From the NCBI RefSeq assembly GCF_000010425.1, contig NC_008618.1:1853946-1917945 (forward strand): a stretch of DNA of 64,000 nucleotides, in the 5' to 3' direction. Under the pieces are notes generated by a model that searched no databases, was not told the DNA's origin, and was given only the letters and a program-made list of their open reading frames with translations. The translations under genes were made by a program, and so were the position numbers. Origin of the DNA: Bifidobacterium adolescentis ATCC 15703 (GTDB taxonomy: Bacteria > Actinomycetota > Actinomycetes > Actinomycetales > Bifidobacteriaceae). Shown here in pieces: positions 8,134-16,944 of this stretch (the first letter of the stretch is position 1; each line of letters begins with the position of its first letter).

Positions 8134-11100
8134 ATGGCATGCCCAAATTGCGGTCAGCCGACCATCGAAGGCGCTAAATTCTGCGCCTCGTGCGGCTCAC
8201 CGCTCACCCAAACGACCGCGGCGGCACCGCAAGCGCCGGCCGCGCCGGAATCCGATGACGGCACCATGCTGTCTTCCGCGCCGCACATGGCACCGGCCCC
8301 GCAGATGCCGACCGCTGCCGTCCCGCTGCCCAATAGCGCCGCACCGGCAGCTCCGCAAACCACCGTCCCGCAGCCCACCACACCGCAACCGGCGGCGCAA
8401 GCACAGCCGACCGCTCAGGCGCAGGCAACGCAACCGGTGGCACCACAGGCCGCGCCGACGCAGCAGTTCCAATACGCGCCATCCCCGGCCCCGCAGCCGG
8501 CAGCAGCGCCGCAGCCAAGCCAGCCGACCCAGCAAATCGCCCGTCCGGCGGCCGATCCCACCATCACCGCGCTGACCACACCGCAGTCCATGAAGACCAT
8601 GGGCGCCAGCCTCGGCATCGGTCTCGGCGCGAGCGTGGTGTTCGCACTGCTCGCATCAATCGTCTTCTTCATGGGCAATGCCGCGGCCAGCAACGGGCTT
8701 GCCGGCATTCCGGGCTTTTCCGACACCGCCTCCTTCCTGGGCAACAACGGTGTGTCCGGCTCCGGCCCGAATTTCTTCCAGATTCTCTTCACCGTGATGA
8801 CGCTCGGCGTTGGCGGTTCGCTGAATCTCAAAACCAGCTCCCAGGGCTTCTCGCTGAGCAATCTCGGCATTGACGCCTCGCACGTCAGCGTGACGCTGCC
8901 GGTCGGACTGCCCGGTGTGGCATTGGCGATCGGCGCCGCGTTCGGCGCATACATGCTGGCACGCAGGTTCGCGCTTCGTTTCAAGTGGACGGGCGTCATC
9001 AGCTCGCTGATCGTCGGCGTGCTGTCCGGCCTGGTGCTGCTGGTCTTCGCCGCCATCTTCCCGGTGACGGTGGGTGGTTCCTACAGCGACTATTCCGCTT
9101 CCGCGTCGCTTTCCGGCGTGTCCTTCCGCACGTTCTGCATGGCGTTCCTGCTGTCGGCGGCCGGTGCGCTGGCCGGCTACGCGTTGGCACAGTATGCGGG
9201 CGATTCGGGTAACGTCTTCTCCGCCGCTTGGCGTTGGGCGCACCGCGCTCGTGGCTTCGTGCGCACGCTGGTCGAATCGTTTGCGATCTACGGCGTGCTG
9301 TTCCTGGTGCTTGGCCTGGTGGCAACAATCGCCATGTCCGCCGCGAACCATCTCGGCGCAGGCGGTCTGCTGCTGGTTCCGCTGCTGTTCCCGGCTCTGC
9401 CGCTTATGCTGATTTCGCTGTCCTCGTTCGGCGGCATCGCCTTCTCGACGTCCAGCTACAGCGCCCATACGATCACGTTGTTCAACGTGTCCTCCCTCAG
9501 CCAGTATGGCTGGATTCTGTGGATCTGCTTCGTGCTGTTCCTGCTTGCCACGTTCTATATCGCGCTGCGTGAGACCGCGCGCAATATGTACGACCCGTAT
9601 TACGCGGGCTGGCAGCATACGTGGAAGGCTCCGGTGGCCGCGATGGTGTTCTGGCTGGCCGCGGAGTTCCTGTTCACTTATTTCGCGGCGGGATACGCCT
9701 CGTCCAGCATGTCGATGACGACCCCGATGTGGTATTTCCTCGTCGCCGGCATCTGGGCGTTCCTGATCGAGGTGGCCGCGATGACGTTCGGTCCGACGAT
9801 GGTGGCGTCCCTGCCGGGCATGTGGCGGATCATCGTCGGTGGCACCGTGCAGCAGACCCCGCAGAACGTGGTCGATTACGTCAAGTCCTGCGATCCGTCC
9901 TACGGCATGAAGAAGACCTCTGCCACGGCGAGCGGCACGACCGCAACAGCGACCATGCCGACGGCTTCGGCTGCCGCACAGCCGGCCAATCCAACTACTC
10001 CGGCAGCTCCGGCCGCATCGGTCCCCCAGCCCGCGACGCCGGCTGCGCCGATGCCCGCGCCCACCGCTCCTACCGCAACGCCTGTTTCACAGGCCGTTCC
10101 ACAACCGGTCGCCCCGACGTCCATGCCCAATACGACAACGGGCAACACGGCAACGGGTGCGGTGCCGCTGCCGCAATCGCCAGCAGGCGCGGCTTCTATG
10201 CCGGTCGCAGCTCCGGGGGCAGGTCAACCGCTCGACCCAAAAACTAAGAAGACGATCCTTATCAGCGGCATCGTAATTGGTTCCCTGATTGTGTTGGGCA
10301 TTGTCTACGGTGTGCTCAACTCGACCGTCTTCAGCGCGAAATCCGTGGCGCAAAGCTATCTGACGGCGATTGCCGACGGCAAGTATGACAAAGCCAATGA
10401 CATCGCCGATCCGCAGGTGGACAAGGACCAGCTCAAGCTGCTGTCCGACACCGTAGCGAAGGCCGACAACGCCACGATCGCCAACCCGCATATCGATAGT
10501 GTCAAAACCGTCGAAGGCGTGGCCAAGGTCAACGTGACGTATTCGCTGAACGGCAAGAACGTCAACGATTCGCTCACCATCAACAAGGACGGGTCGAAGT
10601 TCCTGCTGTTCCCGAATTGGAAGATCTCGAGCCCACTGCTCAAGACCATCACCGTGTCGGTGCCCAATGCCGTGGAATCGTTGTCCGTCAACGGTGTTGA
10701 CGTGACCGCGAAGAATGCGGAGAAGTCGGACAGCAGTACGTGGACGTTGCGCGTCTACCCGGGTTCGTACAAGGTGTCGATCGGCAAGTCAGGGTACGTC
10801 ACCAGCGGCATCACCATGGTGCGCACGAGCGCGGACTCCGATGCCGCCGATCTCAAGATCATGCCTACGGCCAAGCTTAAGGAGGACTTGAGCAAGGCCG
10901 TGAACGCCAAGCTGGACGAATGCGCGAAGTCCACCGACTACGCGCCGGAAGGCTGCCCGTTCGGCTTCGACCTGTACGACGAGGACTACTACCGCAACTT
11001 CGCATGGTCCATCAGCGTCTATCCGAAACTGTCCGACATCGATCTCGATTACGGCACGTTCTCCACCCGGCAGGGCAAGGCGAAGTGCACGTATGAAGAG

Positions 11101-11214
11101 AAGAATTTCGACGATTCGTGGGAGTCTCAGGACGACAGCACCCACTTCACCGTCAACGGCAGCTTCAGCATCAGGGATGGCAAGCTCAGCGTCACGATTG
11201 ACGATGAGGACTGA
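8134..11214 (+). CDS. Large zinc-ribbon, multi-pass membrane protein with extracytoplasmic TcaA-like tail
   Basis: A 1026-residue protein of unknown role. The order is: N-terminal zinc ribbon CPNCGQP...FCASCGSPL (residues 3-28); a Pro/Ala/Gln-rich linker to about 150; about nine hydrophobic segments (about 155-570, for example LGIGLGASVVFALLASIVFF and GGLLLVPLLFPALPLMLI); a second Pro/Ala/Thr-rich linker; another transmembrane helix (ILISGIVIGSLIVLGIVYGVL, about 705-725); then an extracytoplasmic C-terminal region. That region has an NTF2-like part (SVAQSYLTAIADGKYDKAND) and a beta-rich PEGA-like part (LRVYPGSYKVSIGKSGY), reminiscent of TcaA-type envelope proteins. ATG at 8134 is chosen because the zinc ribbon starts there and AAGGAG lies upstream. 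A role in envelope sensing is an inference from this layout. It is monocistronic and ends at a strong terminator. Confidence 0.8.
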   Translation: MACPNCGQPTIEGAKFCASCGSPLTQTTAAAPQAPAAPESDDGTMLSSAPHMAPAPQMPTAAVPLPNSAAPAAPQTTVPQPTTPQPAAQAQPTAQAQATQPVAPQAAPTQQFQYAPSPAPQPAAAPQPSQPTQQIARPAADPTITALTTPQSMKTMGASLGIGLGASVVFALLASIVFFMGNAAASNGLAGIPGFSDTASFLGNNGVSGSGPNFFQILFTVMTLGVGGSLNLKTSSQGFSLSNLGIDASHVSVTLPVGLPGVALAIGAAFGAYMLARRFALRFKWTGVISSLIVGVLSGLVLLVFAAIFPVTVGGSYSDYSASASLSGVSFRTFCMAFLLSAAGALAGYALAQYAGDSGNVFSAAWRWAHRARGFVRTLVESFAIYGVLFLVLGLVATIAMSAANHLGAGGLLLVPLLFPALPLMLISLSSFGGIAFSTSSYSAHTITLFNVSSLSQYGWILWICFVLFLLATFYIALRETARNMYDPYYAGWQHTWKAPVAAMVFWLAAEFLFTYFAAGYASSSMSMTTPMWYFLVAGIWAFLIEVAAMTFGPTMVASLPGMWRIIVGGTVQQTPQNVVDYVKSCDPSYGMKKTSATASGTTATATMPTASAAAQPANPTTPAAPAASVPQPATPAAPMPAPTAPTATPVSQAVPQPVAPTSMPNTTTGNTATGAVPLPQSPAGAASMPVAAPGAGQPLDPKTKKTILISGIVIGSLIVLGIVYGVLNSTVFSAKSVAQSYLTAIADGKYDKANDIADPQVDKDQLKLLSDTVAKADNATIANPHIDSVKTVEGVAKVNVTYSLNGKNVNDSLTINKDGSKFLLFPNWKISSPLLKTITVSVPNAVESLSVNGVDVTAKNAEKSDSSTWTLRVYPGSYKVSIGKSGYVTSGITMVRTSADSDAADLKIMPTAKLKEDLSKAVNAKLDECAKSTDYAPEGCPFGFDLYDEDYYRNFAWSISVYPKLSDIDLDYGTFSTRQGKAKCTYEEKNFDDSWESQDDSTHFTVNGSFSIRDGKLSVTIDDED

Positions 11215-11238
11215 TGCCGGCTAAAGAGCGGATATAGG

Positions 11239-11274
11239 AAAATCCCCCGCACCAATCGGTACGGGGGATTTTCG
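11239..11274. terminator. Bidirectional terminator
   Basis: AAAATCCCCCG and its complement CGGGGGATTTT flank a short loop (11239-11272), with A and T tracts on both sides. It can serve the plus-strand zinc-ribbon gene and the minus-strand rplI operon that converge here. Confidence 0.9.
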
Positions 11275-11354
11275 ATGCTTAAGCTCAGACGTGTTTCAGC
11301 CTGAAGTCATTCACCGCCGGTCCGTAAGGACGTCGAGCGGTGAATGGGGCGAAA

Positions 11355-11801
11355 TCACTCAGCGACGACCTTCACGAAGAAGTTGGCGGTGATTTCCGGG
11401 TGCAGGGCGACGGTTGCCGGGAAGTCACCGGTGGTCTTGATCGGCTCAACGGTGATGTTCTTCGGGTTGACCTCAACCTTGGAGGAGAGCGCGATGGCGA
11501 TCTTCTCTGCGGAGATGCCGCCGAACAGCTTGCCGGACTCGGAGACCTTGGCAGCAATTTCGACGGTGGAACCCTCGATGATTTCCTTGGCGGCAACAGC
11601 CTCTTCGCGGGTGGCGACGGCCTTGGCCAGACGAGCGCGCTTCATGGCCTCGATCTGGGCGGCGGCACCCTTGGACCAAGCGAAGGCCAGGCCCTGCGGG
11701 AACAGGTAGTTGCGGGCGTAGCCGGACTTGACGGCCACGACGTCACCCGGGTGACCCAGGTGATTGACGGACTTGGTGAGAATAACCTTAGTTTCAGCCA
11801 T
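11355..11801 (-). CDS. rplI: 50S ribosomal protein L9
   Basis: Large-subunit protein that binds 23S rRNA domain V. The 148 residues show the classic N-terminal domain ([28 protein letters not shown] and FPQGLA), the central helix rich in Ala/Lys/Glu, and a C-terminal domain ending in [18 protein letters not shown] at 11801 is preceded by AGAGAGG. It is the last gene of the rpsF-ssb-rpsR-rplI operon, 19 nt after rpsR. Confidence 0.98.
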   Translation of the reverse strand: MAETKVILTKSVNHLGHPGDVVAVKSGYARNYLFPQGLAFAWSKGAAAQIEAMKRARLAKAVATREEAVAAKEIIEGSTVEIAAKVSESGKLFGGISAEKIAIALSSKVEVNPKNITVEPIKTTGDFPATVALHPEITANFFVKVVAE

Positions 11802-11820
11802 TGTTCAAACCTCTCTAAGA

Positions 11821-12069
11821 TCAGCGGCCGGACGTGGCGTACGGCAGCAGGGCCATCTCGCGGGCGTTCTTGATAGCCTTGGAGATCTCGCGCTGCTCCT
11901 GCACGGTGACACCGGTGATACGACGGGAACGAATCTTGCCGCGATCGGAGATGAACTTACGCAGCAGGGCGACGTCCTTGTAATCGATCTCGGTGACCTT
12001 GGCGGCCTTCAGTGGATTCGGCTTCTTCTTAAACGGCTTGACCGGCGGCTGCGGCCTCTTGCGTGACAT
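11821..12069 (-). CDS. rpsR: 30S ribosomal protein S18
   Basis: Small-subunit platform protein that pairs with S6. The 82-residue product contains [19 protein letters not shown] and [30 protein letters not shown], the family hallmark. The N terminus ([13 protein letters not shown]) has no cysteines, so it is a zinc-free form. AAGGAG lies close upstream of the ATG at 12069. It sits between ssb and rplI. Confidence 0.98.
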   Translation of the reverse strand: MSRKRPQPPVKPFKKKPNPLKAAKVTEIDYKDVALLRKFISDRGKIRSRRITGVTVQEQREISKAIKNAREMALLPYATSGR

Positions 12070-12155
12070 CTTGATGTTCTCCTTAAAATCTGGAAATACT
12101 GCGATTAAGCTGCTTGTTTCGCTGTTCGCCTATGTTGCGGACGGGGTTCGGTCCG

Positions 12156-12815
12156 TCAGAATTCCGGTTCGTCGCTGTCGCCGCCGAATTCGGAGGAACC
12201 TCCGAAGGACTGGGACGCGCCGAAGGAACCGAAGGACGAGCCGGAGTTATCCGAGCTTGACCACGGGTCCGAGGCCGGAGCGGACTGTGCGGGAGCGGCG
12301 TTGACCGGAGCGGAGGCTCCACCCTGATATCCGGCGCCGCCAGCATAGCTGGAGCCACCCTGATATCCGCCGTTGTTGCCGCCGAAACCACCGTTGTTGT
12401 TGGCGTTGTTGTAGCCGCCGCGATTGCCGCTGAAGCCTCCGTTGCCGGACGAGCTTTGACGGGTCACCTGGGCGGTCGCGTAGCGCAGGGACGGGCCGAT
12501 TTCGTCGACCTGCATCTCGATGACGGTTCGCTGGGAACCGTCCTGCGCCTGGTAGGAACGCTGCTGCAGACGGCCTTGCGCGATGACGCGCATGCCCTTG
12601 GACAGACTCTGCGCGCAATGTTCGGCCATGTCGCGCCACGCGGAGCAGCGCAGGAACAGGGCCTGACCGTCTTCGAACTGGTTCGAGTTACGGTTCCAGG
12701 TGCGCGGAGTGGAGGCGATCGTAAAGCTGGCAACGGCGGCGCCGCTGCCAATGGTACGAATTTCCGGATCGGCCGTGAGGTTACCCACCACGGTGATTAC
12801 AGTTTCACCTGCCAT
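12156..12815 (-). CDS. ssb: Single-stranded DNA-binding protein
   Basis: Tetrameric OB-fold protein that coats ssDNA in replication and repair. Residues 1-115 are the OB domain ([49 protein letters not shown]). A long Gly/Asn-rich linker follows (about 120-190, with NGGF/NNGGY repeats and QGG/AGG blocks), then an acidic tail ending DSDEPEF, the partner-recruiting tip; the last residue Phe is the usual one. It lies between rpsF and rpsR, as in most Actinobacteria. Confidence 0.97.
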   Translation of the reverse strand: MAGETVITVVGNLTADPEIRTIGSGAAVASFTIASTPRTWNRNSNQFEDGQALFLRCSAWRDMAEHCAQSLSKGMRVIAQGRLQQRSYQAQDGSQRTVIEMQVDEIGPSLRYATAQVTRQSSSGNGGFSGNRGGYNNANNNGGFGGNNGGYQGGSSYAGGAGYQGGASAPVNAAPAQSAPASDPWSSSDNSGSSFGSFGASQSFGGSSEFGGDSDEPEF

Positions 12816-12857
12816 GTCGTTACCTACTTACTTTGCAGCTTAGAAAGCTTGGTTTAC

Positions 12858-13145
12858 TTACTTGCGAAGAATCTTCGTACGGATGACGGATTCGTTCAGG
12901 TTCAGCAGACGATCGAGTTCGTCGCTGGTGGCCGGCTCAGCGGAGTAGTTGACCACGACGTAGTTACCTTCGGTCTTGCCGGCGATTTCGTAGGCAAGCT
13001 TGCGACGGCCCCAGATGTCGATGTTCTCGACGGCACCGCCTTCCTTGGTGACAGTTTCCAGATACTGCTCGGTCAGCTTCTTCAGACCGCGCTCATCCAG
13101 CTCAGGATCAGCAATGAACATCAGTTCGTACTTATGCGCAGACAT
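12858..13145 (-). CDS. rpsF: 30S ribosomal protein S6
   Basis: Small-subunit protein partnering S18. The 95-residue product has HKYELMFIADPELDERGL, IDIWGRRKLAYEI and GNYVVVNYSA, typical of S6. ATG at 13145 is chosen because a near-perfect AAGGAGGTG stands upstream; the longer frame back to 13238 is not homologous. It is the first gene of the operon rpsF-ssb-rpsR-rplI. Confidence 0.97.
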   Translation of the reverse strand: MSAHKYELMFIADPELDERGLKKLTEQYLETVTKEGGAVENIDIWGRRKLAYEIAGKTEGNYVVVNYSAEPATSDELDRLLNLNESVIRTKILRK

Positions 13146-13337
13146 CACCCACCTCCTTCGGACTATCGGCCATGGACCTTCCATGGCAGGAGTGTGTATG
13201 CGTGCTGCCTTCAGGCATCGATAAGTCGCAATGAACATATGGATACGATTGATGGCAACTTGTACAGGCTACCCCGACGCCGCGACGTATCGAAACGGCG
13301 TCTGCCGGGCGCGAAATCACGTGCGGAGGCAAGCAAA

Positions 13338-13361
13338 AAGCCCCGCTCGCAAGCGGGGCTT
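13338..13361 (-). terminator. Terminator of prs
   Basis: AAGCCCCGCT (13338-13347) and AGCGGGGCTT (13352-13361) form a 10-bp stem with a 4-nt loop. On the minus strand it is followed by TTTTGC. It lies 65 nt after the prs stop, before the rpsF promoter. Confidence 0.92.
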
Positions 13362-13425
13362 AATCGCAAAAAATCGTAATAAATCCTGAAATATCACGAT
13401 AGCCGTATGGCAATCGCACGAAATA

Positions 13426-14439
13426 TCAGGCGTAGATGTTGCGCGGACGCATGTCTTCGGGCAGGCCGTTGAGCAGCGTAGAAACGGAGCCGGATTCGAA
13501 CACGGAGCGGATGCCGGCGGCCAGCAGCGGGGCCACGGACAGGACGGTCATGTTCGGCAGGCGCTTCTCTTCGGGCACCGGAACGGTGTCGGTGAGGACG
13601 ATTTCGCGTGCGCCGCAGTTCTTCAGGCGTTCCACGGCCGGGCCGGACAGCAGGCCGTGGGTGGCGACGAGCGTCACGGACTTCGCGCCGGCGTTGTTCA
13701 GCGTGCGCACGGCCTCGCAGATGGTGCCGGCGGTGTCGATCATGTCGTCGACGACCACGCAGTCGCGTCCCTTCACGTCACCGATGATGCCGTGTGCCTC
13801 GGCATGGTTCGGGCGCGTGGTGTCACGGGTCTTGTGGATGAAGGCGAGCGGCAGTCCGCCGAGCTTGGCGGCCCACTGTTCGGAAACCTTGATGCGGCCG
13901 GCGTCCGGGGACACGATGGTGGTGTTCTCCAGCGGCATGCTGTTGCGCACGTAGTCAAGCAGGATCGGCATGGCGGTCAGATGGTCGACCGGGCCGTCGA
14001 AGAAGCCCTGCTCCTGGGCTGCGTGCAGGTCGACCGTCATGATGCGGTCGGCGCCGGCGGAACGGAACAGGTCGAACATGAGGCGTGCGGTGATGGGCTC
14101 GCGGCCCTGATGCTTCTTGTCCTGGCGGGAGTAGCCGAGGAACGGCGCGACCACGGTGATGGAACGTGCGGAGGCGCGCTTCATGGCGTCCACCATGATG
14201 AGCTGCTCCATGATCCACTTGTTGATCGGCTCGGTGTGGGCTTGCATCACGAAGGCGTCGGCGCCACGGACGGGCTCGGTGTAGCGCACGTACATCTCGC
14301 CGTTGGCGAAATCGTATGCGGTGGTCTCAAGTACGTCGGTTCCCAGGTATTTTGCGGTTTCCTGAGCCTGCTCGGGGTACGCGCGACCCGTCACCAGAGC
14401 CAGTTTCTTATCCGGAGTGCCTTCGAGAATCGCCGACAT
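13426..14439 (-). CDS. prs: Ribose-phosphate pyrophosphokinase (PRPP synthase)
   Basis: Cytosolic enzyme that makes PRPP from ribose-5-phosphate and ATP for nucleotide, His and Trp synthesis. The 337-residue protein has the N-terminal region LALVTGRAYPEQAQETAKYLG and FANGEMYVRY, the flexible-loop region YSRQDKKHQGREPITAR, the catalytic DLHAAQEQGFFDGPVDHL, and the PRPP loop CVVVDDMIDTAGT. ATG at 14439 follows GGGAAGG. It lies downstream of the nucleoside hydrolase and ribokinase genes on the same strand, so ribose freed there can feed it, but a terminator separates them. Confidence 0.98.
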   Translation of the reverse strand: MSAILEGTPDKKLALVTGRAYPEQAQETAKYLGTDVLETTAYDFANGEMYVRYTEPVRGADAFVMQAHTEPINKWIMEQLIMVDAMKRASARSITVVAPFLGYSRQDKKHQGREPITARLMFDLFRSAGADRIMTVDLHAAQEQGFFDGPVDHLTAMPILLDYVRNSMPLENTTIVSPDAGRIKVSEQWAAKLGGLPLAFIHKTRDTTRPNHAEAHGIIGDVKGRDCVVVDDMIDTAGTICEAVRTLNNAGAKSVTLVATHGLLSGPAVERLKNCGAREIVLTDTVPVPEEKRLPNMTVLSVAPLLAAGIRSVFESGSVSTLLNGLPEDMRPRNIYA

Positions 14440-14567
14440 GCTTGCCTTCCCAATTGTTCGATATGTGAAAATAAGCCAAACTCCAATATAACAATGCGGG
14501 TGCCCACGGCACGCGGCCGTTGCGGAAGCGTTTCACCATACCGCTCCAAACTGCCGTCGGCAACATC

Positions 14568-14627
14568 AAAAAATCCCCAAGCCATCGACACAGAAGGCAC
14601 ATCTCAACGTCGATGGTTTGGGGGGAA
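14568..14627 (-). terminator. Terminator of ribokinase operon
   Basis: TCCCCAAGCCATCGAC (14574-14589) pairs with GTCGATGGTTTGGGGGGA (14609-14626), with one G-T pair, around a 19-nt loop. On the minus strand it is followed by TTTTTTGATG. It lies just beyond the ribokinase stop and separates that operon from prs. Confidence 0.93.
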
Positions 14628-14642
14628 AACCGGATTACCGGA

Positions 14643-15635
14643 CTATTCGGCGGACGCGAACGCTTCGCGGATCTGCGCCGCGTTGCCGTAGGACGCCTGC
14701 GCGCCGTAGCCGGTGGCCGCGTACGCCGAAACGTACGAGGCGAGTTCGGCGGATTCGGACAGCGCCAGTCCGGACGACAGACCGGCCAGCACGGTGCCCA
14801 TGAAGGAATCGCCGCAGCCGGTGGTGTCGACGGCCTTGACGCGTACCGGGGCGATGCGCTGGACACGGTGTTCCGGATCGTCCGCGGTGCCGTCGAGTAC
14901 CACGGAACCGTCGCCGCCAAGCGTCACGATCGCCTGTTCGAAGCCGAATCCGCGCAGTTCGTCGAGCGCGTGCCACCAGTCGAACGAATCCCAATCGTCG
15001 TTCTCCGGCTCGTCGATGCCGAGCAGTTGCGCCATTTCATGCTCGTTGACGAGCAGGATGTCGGATGCTTCGATCAGTTCCGCCGGCAGGGACGGGGTGA
15101 ACGGCGAGTCGTTGAGCAGCACCTTCACGCCCGCTTCGTGGCACATGCGTGCGGCCGCGGTGACGGTTTCGATGGGGCTTTCCAGGCACAGGCCGAGCAC
15201 TGTGGAGTGGGTCAGCGCGTCACGCACGGATTCGACGTAGTCGACGGTCACCTGCGCGTTGGAGCCGGGCGAGTACACGATGGTGTTCTCGCCGTGCGCG
15301 TCCACGGTGATGACGGTGGTGCCGGACGGGCCGAGCACGCGGCGCACGTGCGTGGTGTTGACGCCCGCTTCGCCGAGCGCTCCGAGCAGGAAGTCGGCGT
15401 TGTTGTCGGAGCCGACCGCGCCGAACATCTGCACGGTGGCGCCGATGCGTGCGGCCGCCGCGGCCTGGTTGCCGGATTTGCCGCCGGGCAGCAGCTGTAG
15501 CGGGCCGCCGGTGATGGTCTCGCCCGGCCCGGGCAGTCGCTGTGCGGTGACGGTGTAGTCCGCGTTCATGGAACCGATCACGGAAACGGTGCCGTGGATG
15601 CGGTCCAGTGCGGAGAGGATTTCTGCTGCGCTCAT
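14643..15635 (-). CDS. rbsK: Ribokinase (PfkB family)
   Basis: Phosphorylates ribose (or a related sugar) to the 5-phosphate. The 330-residue product has the PfkB signatures: GGKSGNQAAAAARIG near residue 50 and the C-terminal VDTTGCGDSFMGTVLAGL, with the catalytic Asp of the GxGD-type motif. A short acidic insert (DEPENDDWDSFDWW) lies near 210. ATG at 15635 follows AGAAAGGAAAG. It is 73 nt downstream of the nucleoside hydrolase and probably co-transcribed with it. Together they turn nucleosides into base plus ribose-5-phosphate. Substrate is inferred from that context. Confidence 0.9.
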   Translation of the reverse strand: MSAAEILSALDRIHGTVSVIGSMNADYTVTAQRLPGPGETITGGPLQLLPGGKSGNQAAAAARIGATVQMFGAVGSDNNADFLLGALGEAGVNTTHVRRVLGPSGTTVITVDAHGENTIVYSPGSNAQVTVDYVESVRDALTHSTVLGLCLESPIETVTAAARMCHEAGVKVLLNDSPFTPSLPAELIEASDILLVNEHEMAQLLGIDEPENDDWDSFDWWHALDELRGFGFEQAIVTLGGDGSVVLDGTADDPEHRVQRIAPVRVKAVDTTGCGDSFMGTVLAGLSSGLALSESAELASYVSAYAATGYGAQASYGNAAQIREAFASAE

Positions 15636-15708
15636 GATCGCTTTCCTTTCTTGCGATTATTGCGATTGCCGACGGTCGCCGCACTTTCACTGCGCGGTTA
15701 TTGTGCTC

Positions 15709-16665
15709 TCACTGCGCTTTGGCGGCGAGGCCGGAGATGCGGGTCATGAATTCGTTGAGGAACCTCGGCACGTCCACGCCGACGGCGACCTTCATGGTCT
15801 TGACCGGGTCGTTGAGGCGGGTTTCGTCGCCGATGGTGCGTCCGCGGGTCGGGCCGTCCACGTCGACCTTCATGTTGATGTCGAGCGTGGTGACGAGCGT
15901 CGGGTCGACGGCGACGCCGACGGCGAGCGGATCGTGCAGGCCGCAGCCGCCGAGGTGCGGCGAGGTGGTCTCGTAGGCCTTGATGTAGAAGTCGGTCATG
16001 TCCGCGAGGAACTTGCCGGCCTTGGTGCCAAGGTCGCGCCACTGTTGGGTTTCCTTATAAGTGAGCAGGGTCTGCAGGGTCACGTCGAGGCCGATCATGG
16101 TGGTCGGGGTGCCGGAGCGGAACAGGTAGTCGGCGGCTTCCGGATCCTGCGAGATGTTGGCTTCCATGCAGGCGTTGCAGTTGCCCGGCACGGTCAGCGC
16201 GCCGCCCATGAGCACCACGCGGCCGATCTCGTCCTTGATTTCCGGAGCCTTCTTCAGGGCGGCTTCGATGTTGGTCATCGGGCCGGTCGGCACGTAGATG
16301 AGGTCCTTGCCGTAGGTCTTGACGGCGTCGATGATGAAGTCGACGGCCGATTCGGTTTCGACGGAACGGTTGGAGTCGGGGATGTCCACGTCGCCGATGC
16401 CGTTGTCGCCGTGGATGAACGCGGAGACGGGCAGCACTTCGAAGCGGTCGGTGGTGCTGGAGTGCGGCAGGCCTTGGTAGACCTTGACTTCCGGGTGGCC
16501 GAGCAGGTCGGTGACGGCGAGCGCGTTGCGTACGCCCTGTTCCACGAGCACGTTGCCGTAGGTGCCGGTGATGCCGATGAGTTCGACTTCCGGGCTGCCC
16601 AGCGCGTAGGAGATGGCGAGCGCGTCGTCGACGCCGGTATCGAGATCAAGAATGAGCTTCTTCAT
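15709..16665 (-). CDS. Inosine/uridine-preferring nucleoside hydrolase
   Basis: Hydrolyses the N-glycosidic bond of ribonucleosides to base and ribose. The 318-residue protein starts MKKLILDLDTGVDDALA, containing the Ca2+-binding Asp cluster (DLDTGVDD). It later shows LIYVPTGPMTNIEAAL, VLMGGAL, and a C-terminal GCGLHDPLAVGVAVDP with the HDP metal/catalytic residues. ATG at 16665 follows AGGAAGG; the frame extends 44 residues upstream but is not family sequence. A perfect LacI-type operator lies about 150 nt upstream and the regulator gene is directly behind it, so nucleosides probably induce the pair. Confidence 0.93.
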   Translation of the reverse strand: MKKLILDLDTGVDDALAISYALGSPEVELIGITGTYGNVLVEQGVRNALAVTDLLGHPEVKVYQGLPHSSTTDRFEVLPVSAFIHGDNGIGDVDIPDSNRSVETESAVDFIIDAVKTYGKDLIYVPTGPMTNIEAALKKAPEIKDEIGRVVLMGGALTVPGNCNACMEANISQDPEAADYLFRSGTPTTMIGLDVTLQTLLTYKETQQWRDLGTKAGKFLADMTDFYIKAYETTSPHLGGCGLHDPLAVGVAVDPTLVTTLDINMKVDVDGPTRGRTIGDETRLNDPVKTMKVAVGVDVPRFLNEFMTRISGLAAKAQ

Positions 16666-16810
16666 GATTGCGCCTTCCTCGTTGATTGGCTGTGACGGCC
16701 GTTCGCGTCCGCGCGGCTGCCGCCTTTGTTGTGTTCTTTTTTTTATGCGATGTTTTATGCGATTGTTGTACGGTGTTGAGTACGGTCTCTGTATCACCTC
16801 ATAACATTAT

Positions 16811-16826
16811 GATAAAACGTTTTATC
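16811..16826. promoter_or_regulatory. LacI-type operator before nucleoside hydrolase
   Basis: GATAAAACGTTTTATC is a perfect 16-bp palindrome with the central CG typical of LacI/GalR-family sites. On the minus strand a -35-like TTGATA overlaps its edge, so binding would block the promoter. A second site with the same core precedes lacI. Confidence 0.85.
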
Positions 16827-16944
16827 AAGATTTCCAAATCATCCTTTCGACGTGCGTGTCGCGGCGGAAAACCGCCCTTTCTCCGATATGCGCCCCACGT
16901 TACACGCGTAATACGCAATACACGCATCGCACGCGCTATGCGCG

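Noticed and set aside
8656-9618. Minus-strand ORF of 320 codons inside the zinc-ribbon gene
   Set aside because: Composition is that of an antisense shadow (His/Gln/Arg-rich) with no ribosome site or family.
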